A DNA stretch of 5,914 nucleotides from JAGLCW01 sp964422555 (GTDB lineage: Bacteria; Caldisericota; Caldisericia; UBA6126): assembly GCA_964422555.1 (NCBI GenBank), contig CAYRBR010000089.1, forward strand, positions 1 through 5,914. Direction: 5' to 3'. Both the position numbers and the translations under genes were made by a program. Positions within the stretch are counted from its first letter, which is position 1. The number at the start of each line of letters is the position of its first letter. Under the pieces are notes generated by a model. The model was not told where the DNA came from. It worked only from the letters and a program-made list of their open reading frames with translations, and made no database searches. Shown here one piece after another: positions 1 through 5,411 of this stretch.

Positions 1-4
1 GTTT

Positions 5-9
5 CTCCT
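5..9 (-). promoter_or_regulatory. Possible ribosome binding site of a minus-strand gene starting left of the window
   Basis: The reverse complement of the first ten bases reads TAGGAGAAAC, so an AGGAG Shine-Dalgarno core faces left and a start codon could lie just outside the window. This would make a gene divergent from the sigma factor unit. Only the short purine core supports this; no start codon or coding sequence is visible, so it is a hint. Confidence 0.25.
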
Positions 10-105
10 AAAAGTCTTATTTTAAATACTGGACAGTTTTTGCTTCATAACAATATAAAGCATTTACCCACGCTGTTCTATAGAAATCATGCATTTTATC
101 TTAAC

Positions 106-133
106 TTGTTAGACTTAACATTCACTTTATTAT
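106..133 (+). promoter_or_regulatory. Candidate housekeeping-type promoter upstream of the sigma factor gene
   Basis: TTGTTA (106-111) and TATTAT (128-133) are separated by 16 bases and match the -35 and -10 consensus at four and five of six positions. Such a promoter could give basal expression of the sigma unit beside the ECF-type promoter just downstream. The surroundings are AT-rich, so a chance match is possible. Apart from this and the ECF-type site, nothing convincing is visible in the noncoding stretch 10-239. Confidence 0.35.
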
Positions 134-144
134 AAAGGATGCAA

Positions 145-170
145 GGTAACGAAATTGCCAAGGATGCGTC
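145..170 (+). promoter_or_regulatory. Candidate autoregulatory ECF sigma promoter
   Basis: GGTAAC at 145-150 is followed after exactly 16 bases by CGTC at 167-170. This is the bipartite signature of many group IV (ECF) sigma promoters: an AAC-containing -35 element and a CGTC or CGTA -10 element 16-17 bases away, as for SigM, SigV, SigW and SigX of Bacillus subtilis. It sits about 100 bases before the sigma gene, where autoregulatory ECF promoters are usually found. Transcription would begin near 177, giving a leader of about 90 bases. The match and context are seen directly; use by this particular sigma factor is inferred. Confidence 0.6.
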
Positions 171-239
171 AGTATTAATGAAGGCAAAAAAATGATTAAG
201 GCTATCCTTTAGGTTTTTAATTAAATCGGAGGCATTATT

Positions 240-272
240 GTGAAAATCTTAAGAAAAGTAGGACACCAATGA
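240..272 (+). CDS. Possible ten-codon leader peptide overlapping the sigma factor start
   Basis: GTG at 240 is preceded by GGAGG at 228-232 with a seven-base spacer, the best ribosome site in the leader. The frame encodes VKILRKVGHQ (initiator read as Met) and stops at TGA 270-272, overlapping the ATG of the sigma gene at 269 in an ATGA. The sigma ATG itself has only a short AGGA (260-263) in front. The layout fits translational coupling, with ribosomes ending the short peptide and restarting on the sigma frame. Alternatively the ribosome site is the relic of an earlier sigma start displaced by a frameshift. The peptide resembles no family I know. Confidence 0.35.
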   Translation: MKILRKVGHQ

Positions 273-586
273 TTTCATTCCAAAGCCGATATCTGGAATT
301 TGTTGATAAGGTCTATTGGTACATTTTGCGGAAAGTAAGGAGCACGCATGATGCTGAAGATCTAACTTCACAAACCTTTCTAAAAGCCTATCAATCGTAT
401 TCTACACTTAGAGATCAAGATAAATTTGCTCCGTGGATATTCAGAATTGCACACAACTTATCCATGGATTATTTCAGGCATTCCTTGCAGTACAGTGAGG
501 AAGATCCCGAAAAGTTTCCATGTGAAAAAGAGGATTTATTGTCCAAAGCGATAAATTCGGAACTATCCAGACAAATTCAAACATAA
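269..586 (+). CDS. ECF-type RNA polymerase sigma factor, region 2 portion, ended by an internal TAA
   Basis: The 105-residue product carries sigma-70 region 2, which binds the core polymerase clamp and melts the -10 element. Residues 8-24 form the first helix, DAEDLTSQTF (28-37) is the typical region 2.2 core-binding motif, and residues 53-70 (FAPWIFRIAHNLSMDYFR) match regions 2.3-2.4. Residues 72-105 form the acidic linker and the start of the helix leading into region 4. The frame stops at TAA 584-586, although ECF factors are normally about 160-190 residues. Region 4 resumes in the same frame directly after the stop, giving 160 codons in total, so the stop looks like a single-codon interruption. 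The ATG at 269 has AGGA five bases upstream and overlaps the mini-ORF stop at 270-272. Assignment to the ECF family is secure; whether the product works is not known. Confidence 0.85.
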   Translation: MISFQSRYLEFVDKVYWYILRKVRSTHDAEDLTSQTFLKAYQSYSTLRDQDKFAPWIFRIAHNLSMDYFRHSLQYSEEDPEKFPCEKEDLLSKAINSELSRQIQT

Positions 587-751
587 ATTCAAAAGTTGTC
601 GAAAGAAGAGCAGAATCTTTTAGACCTTCGTTTTGTAGCCCAATTAACGTTTAAAGACATGGCATCTGTGCTCCGTCGAAATGAATCGACCGTTAAAAAA
701 CAATATTACAAAATAATAGTTCAGCTAAGAAGCATATTGGAGGAAAAATGA
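587..751 (+). pseudogene. Sigma factor region 4, same frame as the region 2 gene but behind the TAA
   Basis: Reading on after TAA 584-586 gives 54 codons with a clear sigma region 4. LSKEEQNLLDLRF is followed by LTFKDMASVLRRNESTVKK, the helix-turn-helix that reads the -35 element, and then a final amphipathic helix to the TGA at 749-751. That stop overlaps the ATG of the next gene at 748 (ATGA), as expected if the whole stretch 269-751 is or was one sigma gene coupled to its regulator. No frameshift has accumulated and the helix-turn-helix looks intact, so the stop is either recent or tolerated. Separate translation would have to start at TTG 596, GTG 668 or ATG 659, none with a good ribosome site. 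Alternatives are stop-codon readthrough, a two-protein sigma factor (compare SigO/RsoA of B. subtilis), or a sequencing error. Confidence 0.7.
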
Positions 752-3015
752 ACATTTCTGAATTTGAAAAGGAAATAGAAAAGTCTTATTCTCCTCAGTT
801 TCCAAACAGGGAGTTCAAAATCAGTTTGCAAAAAAGTTTTCGGACAAATGAGGATGAAAATAAACTAAACATTCGATTTAACTTTATCCAGGCATTACCT
901 GCACTGGCTGTACTGGCAATTTTAGCTGTTGTCTTAATCCTCGGACCCAAAAATGTATGGGCTCAGCTACAAAAATGGTTCGGGAATGCTCCGGATATAG
1001 GATTGGTTACTCCAGGGTCAAATGTAAAAATCTTAGAACAACTTGTAAGTCAAACTCAAAATGGGATTACCGTGGAATTAACTTCTGTGACAGCCACAGA
1101 ATCAAAAACTGTCATAAGTTACAGAATTATCGGTGTACCTGGTGACGCTTACAGTAACGATGAAAATCAGGCTTTTGGTTGCCAGTTAAACCCTTACATA
1201 CTAACTGAAACCGGTGAAAAGATCGAAACAATCGGTAGTAGAAACATATTTGCAGCTCTGCCTGAGAATACGACGAAAGCTTCATTGGAGTTCCCTTGTC
1301 TGCCAGAAACCCAAGCCGGTAAAGCTCCAGAAAACTGGAGTATTCACTTCTCGTTGGTTGATGCAGCAATCGAAGATATAGCCATGCCAGTGATAGAAGT
1401 TACTCAAGTTGAGTATCCCGGAAAAACACCAACTACATCAATCCCAGAACAGGCTGGGTCACCCTCAATAGTCTCTGAAACAGATGTTCTGCAGATCGAT
1501 AAAGTGATACAAACTCAGAATGGTTACATTTTTGCTGGAGCAATTCCAAATCAGGATACTGACACCGAATGGATTGGATACTTCTCAACAAGTACACCTG
1601 TTATCTTTGATGCTGAGCAAAAAAGACAGCACGTTTTTGAACCTGCTAATCGCAAAGAAATTATGGAGATGCTTTCCTCGCAAATTGAGGCAGGAAACTA
1701 TCCATGGATGGTGGAAACCGATACAAACAACATTGCCTTTCCGATAACGATATCATGGGAAGTGCAGTGGTTTTCAGGGGAATCGAATCCAGTAGAAAAA
1801 AGATTCGAGTTTGACTCAACACTAATAAAAGATATTGGATCTGAATTTCAGGTGAATAAAAAATTGCAACTTGGAAAGGATGAAATTACGATCGAGACCA
1901 TTCGAAGAAATGACCAGGGATATTTTGAATTCGATATCCTTACATCTGAACGAGTTGCTAGTCTCGATATTCGTATTTCGAATACCCAAATCAATTGGGT
2001 TGCAATAAACAACGAGAATGGCAAGCTCATACTGACGCCCTATTTTGACGTCCTTCCTGAAGGAAAAATCGAAGTTGTACTAAGCAACCCAATCTATAAT
2101 GGGAAGCGAATTGTTTTTTCATCTCAATGGTCACCTTCAGGCACAACAACACAAACACAACAAGCGATTACTGATACGCCAAACTGCTTGTTATTAGAAC
2201 CATTTCCGATATTTGAAAAAGAAAATGCAAATTTGCATGGTAATATGCTTTTTACTGAACCATTTGCTGAAAGCGGGACCAACGGTTTGACCCTTTATAA
2301 TATCGATGGCACCAATCGACGGGTTATTACTGAAAATGGCAGCTGGGCTGCTTTCTCTCCAGATGGGCAGCGCATCGCTTATTTTGGCACAGACCATTTT
2401 CTCCATATTTACGACATCAAAAGCGCAGAAGACAAGGCAGTTGGAATCGCAAACGGCATTGATATAAAGTGGTCTGCGGATGGAACGCTGCTTTCTTACA
2501 TCAATACTGATCCTCAGACGGGTGTTACCTTAAATGTCATCAATACTGATGGAAGCGAGAAAAAGGCAATAGTTCAGCACATGCAACTCAAGAATATCGG
2601 TTTTTCTGCTGTGGATGGAAATCTTTACTTCACAAAACAATATCTGCCTGAGATTAAGGATACAACGCTTCACTCCGTAGACCCCATTTCTGGAACAATT
2701 ACAGATTTAGGCAAGTTGCCTGAGCCAAATGCTGTCTTTTTTGACAATACCGGAGCTAATTTGTTTGTCGTGTCTGGTAGAACTGGAAATGTATACCTTT
2801 ACAATATGGTTGAAAATGCATACTCATTATTTGCCCAACAAAATGAATTCAGTGGTGGGATTGGGAAAGCTGGTTACGTATTTGGAGCCACACAAACGGG
2901 AGTACCAAATAGGTATGACCAGTTAGCGCTGGTTGACTACAACAGGTGTCAATGCTGGCTATTGGACTTCTTTATTCCAGGAGGAAGCTTAATGGATATT
3001 TATATCCAGGAATAG
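748..3015 (+). CDS. Putative membrane-anchored anti-sigma factor with TolB/PD40-like extracytoplasmic region
   Basis: The protein has 755 residues. Residues 1-46 form a short, charged, probably cytoplasmic part that could bind the sigma factor, although I see no zinc-type HxxxCxxC motif. Residues 47-66 are one strongly hydrophobic helix, and the rest should be outside the membrane. Residues 84-230 resemble the DUF4179-like domain that follows the helix in many Firmicutes and Chloroflexota ECF regulators. Residues about 245-460 contain two further beta-rich stretches. A Thr/Gln-rich linker (about 465-475) leads to a beta-propeller-like part with PD40 signatures: FSPDGQRIAYF (536-546), WSADGTLLSYI (575-585) and FFDNTGANLFVV (664-675). 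It starts in an ATGA overlap with the sigma frame, with GGAGG at 739-743, and ends just before a terminator. This placement points to anti-sigma or sensor function; the sensed signal is unknown. The domain calls are from recalled motifs. Confidence 0.65.
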   Translation: MNISEFEKEIEKSYSPQFPNREFKISLQKSFRTNEDENKLNIRFNFIQALPALAVLAILAVVLILGPKNVWAQLQKWFGNAPDIGLVTPGSNVKILEQLVSQTQNGITVELTSVTATESKTVISYRIIGVPGDAYSNDENQAFGCQLNPYILTETGEKIETIGSRNIFAALPENTTKASLEFPCLPETQAGKAPENWSIHFSLVDAAIEDIAMPVIEVTQVEYPGKTPTTSIPEQAGSPSIVSETDVLQIDKVIQTQNGYIFAGAIPNQDTDTEWIGYFSTSTPVIFDAEQKRQHVFEPANRKEIMEMLSSQIEAGNYPWMVETDTNNIAFPITISWEVQWFSGESNPVEKRFEFDSTLIKDIGSEFQVNKKLQLGKDEITIETIRRNDQGYFEFDILTSERVASLDIRISNTQINWVAINNENGKLILTPYFDVLPEGKIEVVLSNPIYNGKRIVFSSQWSPSGTTTQTQQAITDTPNCLLLEPFPIFEKENANLHGNMLFTEPFAESGTNGLTLYNIDGTNRRVITENGSWAAFSPDGQRIAYFGTDHFLHIYDIKSAEDKAVGIANGIDIKWSADGTLLSYINTDPQTGVTLNVINTDGSEKKAIVQHMQLKNIGFSAVDGNLYFTKQYLPEIKDTTLHSVDPISGTITDLGKLPEPNAVFFDNTGANLFVVSGRTGNVYLYNMVENAYSLFAQQNEFSGGIGKAGYVFGATQTGVPNRYDQLALVDYNRCQCWLLDFFIPGGSLMDIYIQE

Positions 3016-3034
3016 TCTTTAGAAAAGCACGTAA

Positions 3035-3066
3035 GGGAACCATGCTTTGGTTCCCCCTTTTTTTTT
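3035..3066 (+). terminator. Rho-independent terminator of the sigma/anti-sigma unit
   Basis: GGGAACCA (3035-3042) and TGGTTCCC (3048-3055) form a perfect eight-base-pair stem with a five-base loop. Two C and then nine T residues (3058-3066) follow. It begins 20 bases after the stop codon of the membrane protein gene and separates the two transcription units. Confidence 0.93.
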
Positions 3067-3143
3067 ACTCGTTAGAGTTTTTGAATAGATTTGAATAATC
3101 ATGTTGTAATTATTGAGGTGATTTCTAAATGTGCGAAGAATAC

Positions 3144-3180
3144 TTGACAGTACCCCGAGGAGTGATTTGACAGTGTAAAA
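3144..3180 (+). promoter_or_regulatory. Candidate operator: TTGACAGT direct repeat and palindrome at the synthetase promoter
   Basis: TTGACAGT occurs at 3144-3151 and again at 3167-3174, a 23-base period. The second copy lies in an imperfect palindrome, TTTgACA-g-TGTaAAA (3166-3180), with six of seven pairs complementary around G3173. It covers the -35 box, so a dimeric repressor binding there would block the promoter. The first copy could be a second -35 box or a second half-site. No regulator gene is seen in the window, so the role is inferred from position and symmetry. Confidence 0.35.
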
Positions 3181-3194
3181 CAATATGTTATTAT
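3167..3194 (+). promoter_or_regulatory. Promoter of the tandem TrpRS operon
   Basis: TTGACA (3167-3172) is a perfect -35 box, followed after 16 bases by TATTAT (3189-3194), five of six matches to the -10 consensus. Transcription should start near 3201, leaving a leader of about 70 bases before the ATG at 3273. The preceding terminator makes a promoter necessary here. The 257-base gap 3016-3272 holds only the terminator, this promoter and its possible operator. Confidence 0.7.
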
Positions 3195-3272
3195 TAATAA
3201 ACAATTAGCCTATGCAAATCAAAAGGATTCTACAACAGGTCCATACGAAAACTAAATGGGAGTACGTATAAT

Positions 3273-4358
3273 ATGACCGAATCTATTTTAGAGAATGGGA
3301 CTGACTCATTACGGGCATGCATTTCGCGAAGCCCAAATCTATGGGAAGAAATTAAGACAACCCCTCATCGATATCGGGTTTTGACTGGAGAACGAACAAC
3401 AGGGGCATTACATATCGGACATTATTTTGGTTCCTTAAAAAGCCGGGTAACTCTCCAGAATTGGGGGGTGGAAATGTTTCTCGTGCTTGCAGATTATCAG
3501 GCAATAACCGATCGCAATTCAACAGAAAAGCTGAAAGAACGCATTCACGATATTATTCTCGATTATTTAGCAATAGGAATCCAACCAGATAAAACAACCA
3601 TTTTTTGCCATAGCATGATTCCTCTGTTGAATCAGTTAATGCTTCCATTTTTAAGTGTTGTAACCATGTCTGAACTACAACGAAACCCTACAGTAAAAGA
3701 AGAAATTGCTTTGTCTGGAATGAAATCGGTAAGTGGCTTAATGATGACTTATCCTGTTCATCAAGCAGCAGATGTTTTGTTCTGTAAAGGAAACGTAGTG
3801 CCAGGTGGAAAAGATCAATTACCTCATATTGAGATAACACGCTTGATTGCCAGGAGAATCAACAATCTATATTTTGATGGGAAAGAATTTTTTCCAGAAC
3901 CCGAGTTACTGTTAAGTGAGTCCCCATTATTGCTTGGCACTGATGGTCGAAAAATGGGTAAAAGCTTGAATAACGCAATTTATTTAAAGATGACTAACGA
4001 CGAAACTGCCAAGATGATTAAAAAAGCTAAAACCGACACGGAAAAGGACATTAGTTACGATCCAATTAATAGACCAGAGGTTTCCAATTTGTTGAGACTG
4101 TATTCTTGTTGTACTGGAGCATCTCCGGAGATAATAGCTGACCAAATCGGTAATCGCGGAGCATCGGAATTAAAAAAATCCCTGGTTGAAGTTGTTAATG
4201 AGTATTTCAAACCCATCAGGGAACGCCGTCTTATCTATGCAACAGAAAAAGGATACATATGGGATTTGTTGAAAGAGGGAAATAGGTATGCTAATGAAAT
4301 CGCAGAGCAAACGATGAGGGACTTGAAGAAAGCCATGCATATGCTCTACTATCAATAG
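3273..4358 (+). CDS. trpS: Tryptophan--tRNA ligase (actinobacterial/Deinococcus type)
   Basis: This class Ic synthetase activates tryptophan with ATP and loads it onto tRNA-Trp in the cytoplasm. The 361-residue protein is full length. VLTGERTTGALHIGHY (36-51) holds the HIGH signature at 47-50, TYPVHQAAD (159-167) is the tryptophan pocket, KDQLPHIEITR (180-190) follows it, GTDGRKMGKS (222-231) is the KMSKS loop, and the C-terminal helical, anticodon-reading part ends in KKAMHMLYYQ. The DYQAIT (74-79), QAADVLFCKGN and AMHMLY signatures place it, from memory, with the auxiliary/actinobacterial/Deinococcus TrpRS group. Oddities are KMGKS for KMSKS, PGGKDQ (177-182) where the family usually has PVGKDQ, and about 33 extra N-terminal residues before the catalytic core. 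Start 3273 has GGGAG at 3258-3262, ten bases upstream, and no in-frame ATG lies closer to the core. It is first in an operon with a second TrpRS homologue. Confidence 0.92.
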   Translation: MTESILENGTDSLRACISRSPNLWEEIKTTPHRYRVLTGERTTGALHIGHYFGSLKSRVTLQNWGVEMFLVLADYQAITDRNSTEKLKERIHDIILDYLAIGIQPDKTTIFCHSMIPLLNQLMLPFLSVVTMSELQRNPTVKEEIALSGMKSVSGLMMTYPVHQAADVLFCKGNVVPGGKDQLPHIEITRLIARRINNLYFDGKEFFPEPELLLSESPLLLGTDGRKMGKSLNNAIYLKMTNDETAKMIKKAKTDTEKDISYDPINRPEVSNLLRLYSCCTGASPEIIADQIGNRGASELKKSLVEVVNEYFKPIRERRLIYATEKGYIWDLLKEGNRYANEIAEQTMRDLKKAMHMLYYQ

Positions 4359-4423
4359 TTTGAATCAACACTGTGGTGAATAAGTAGCTAAAAACCATAC
4401 CGAAACTTATTAAAAATGAGATC

Positions 4424-4429
4424 AGGAGG
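4424..4429 (+). promoter_or_regulatory. Ribosome binding site that decides the start of the second TrpRS gene
   Basis: AGGAGG stands four bases before ATG 4434. The upstream ATG 4416, in the same frame, would translate this site itself as Ser-Gly-Gly-Arg and has no purine-rich site of its own. The regulator gene at 748 has the same short spacing after its GGAGG, so a four-base spacer seems normal here. Confidence 0.75.
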
Positions 4430-4433
4430 AAGA

Positions 4434-5411
4434 ATGATCAACAGTGCGCGTCTAATGACAGGAGCGAGGCCTACAGGAGGGTTGCACATCGGTCAGTATT
4501 TTTCTGCATTTAAACCTTTTGTAGATAGCGATCTACAAACAAATTCGTTTTTTATACTCTCGGATTTGCACATGCTTACAACCAAATTCACCGTGACGTC
4601 AACAAAGAACTTAAAGAATTCGGTAGTTGGACTTGTTGCAGAGGCCATTGGTATTGGTGTAAATACAAATTTTACATCATTTTACTTACAATCTCAAGTT
4701 CCTTGGCAAGCACGGATTTATGCTATTATTCAAAGTCTAGCACCTATACAGAGACTATTAAGTCAAAAAAGCTTTGAAGAGATGTCTCGCCACGCATCTA
4801 ATCAAGATGGGACGTCATTAGGACTGCTAGGCTATCCTGTCTTGGAAAGCAGTGATGTTTTATCTATCGGAGCTACCCATGTTACTGTTGGTGAGAGCAA
4901 TCTTGGCCATTTTGATTTGATGAGAAGCATTGTGGATACTCTTGTACAGGATTATGGTGTTAATATAAGAATGCCTCAAGTGATTGTAGGCCGAAGGAAT
5001 CTTATTGGCCTGGATGGATCAAATAAAATGAGCAAAAGTGCAGGTAATGCCATTTTCCTACGTGATTCAAACGAAGCAATAAAAGATAAGATTAGTCAAA
5101 TGTGCCTTATAGGCGAAGATGGTGCAAATGTGCCCGTTGAATATTTAGAAGCTTTTGGAGCAGAGGAGAATTATTGCCAAGAAATAAAACATCGGTTGAA
5201 AAATGTATCCAGCATGCCAAGCTTTCTGATAGATGAAATTACGGAAAGGATAATTTCTCTGATTTCACCAATCAGAGAAAGGGCGGAAGAATTACTCCGA
5301 GAACCCGAATATATTACATCATTGATTAAGCAAGGATGCGATATAGCTTGTTCTCTTGGAGAAGTTGCCTATTCAGACATAGTAAAAGCAATTCCACTTC
5401 CTAGGTTCTAA
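4434..5411 (+). CDS. Divergent tryptophanyl-tRNA synthetase paralogue
   Basis: The 325-residue protein has the class Ic catalytic fold: MTGARPTGGLHIGQY (8-22, HIGQ for HIGH), SDLHMLT (43-49), GYPVLESSDVL (133-143), VTVGESNLGHFDLMR (150-164), an intact KMSKS (198-202) and a helical C-terminal region including SPIRERAEELL. It belongs to a different TrpRS subfamily from its neighbour, the more common type with D-x-H-x-(I/L)-T. The pocket is unusual: the normal PVLQAAD or PVLMAAD is PVLESSD, and GEDQ is GESN. The segment after KMSKS, usually a 'TDP' motif, is replaced by LIGEDGANVP (225-234). I prefer ATG 4434 to ATG 4416, because AGGAGG (4424-4429) lies between them and the family core starts a few residues after 4434. 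Catalysis is plausible; the substrate may be tryptophan, an analogue, or not a tRNA pathway at all. Confidence 0.85.
   Translation: MINSARLMTGARPTGGLHIGQYFSAFKPFVDSDLQTNSFFILSDLHMLTTKFTVTSTKNLKNSVVGLVAEAIGIGVNTNFTSFYLQSQVPWQARIYAIIQSLAPIQRLLSQKSFEEMSRHASNQDGTSLGLLGYPVLESSDVLSIGATHVTVGESNLGHFDLMRSIVDTLVQDYGVNIRMPQVIVGRRNLIGLDGSNKMSKSAGNAIFLRDSNEAIKDKISQMCLIGEDGANVPVEYLEAFGAEENYCQEIKHRLKNVSSMPSFLIDEITERIISLISPIRERAEELLREPEYITSLIKQGCDIACSLGEVAYSDIVKAIPLPRF

Noticed and set aside
133..211. TAAAGGAT (133-140) complementary to ATCCTTTA (204-211), followed by a run of T
   Set aside because: The left arm lies in or before the predicted transcription starts (about 140 and 177), the loop is over 60 bases and the stem is weak, so it is not a credible attenuator.
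584..586. TAA read as a sense codon through a variant genetic code
   Set aside because: TAA, TAG and TGA all serve as normal stops of other frames here (for example TAA at 5409-5411), so a genome-wide reassignment is unlikely.
3019..3204. Minus-strand open frame of 61 codons in the intergenic region
   Set aside because: It runs through the terminator stem, its poly-T tract and the operon promoter, has no recognisable protein features and is best explained by AT-rich noncoding DNA.
3195..3272. T-box or tryptophan attenuator before the TrpRS operon
   Set aside because: The leader after the predicted start is only about 70 bases, has no run of Trp codons, and no terminator or T-box sequence could be seen.
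3256..3276. Six-codon ATG mini-ORF whose TGA overlaps the first TrpRS ATG, similar to the one before the sigma gene
   Set aside because: It has no ribosome site at a useful distance, and its second codon overlaps the site serving the real gene, so the overlap is probably chance.
4379..4411. Inverted repeat AATAAGT/ACTTATT between the two TrpRS genes
   Set aside because: It is a seven-base-pair stem with only one G-C pair, a 19-base loop and no T-run after it; too weak for a terminator and of doubtful meaning in AT-rich DNA.
4416..4433. Upstream in-frame ATG 4416 as the start of the second TrpRS
   Set aside because: It would encode the Shine-Dalgarno of ATG 4434 as protein, has no site of its own, and adds residues not found in the family.
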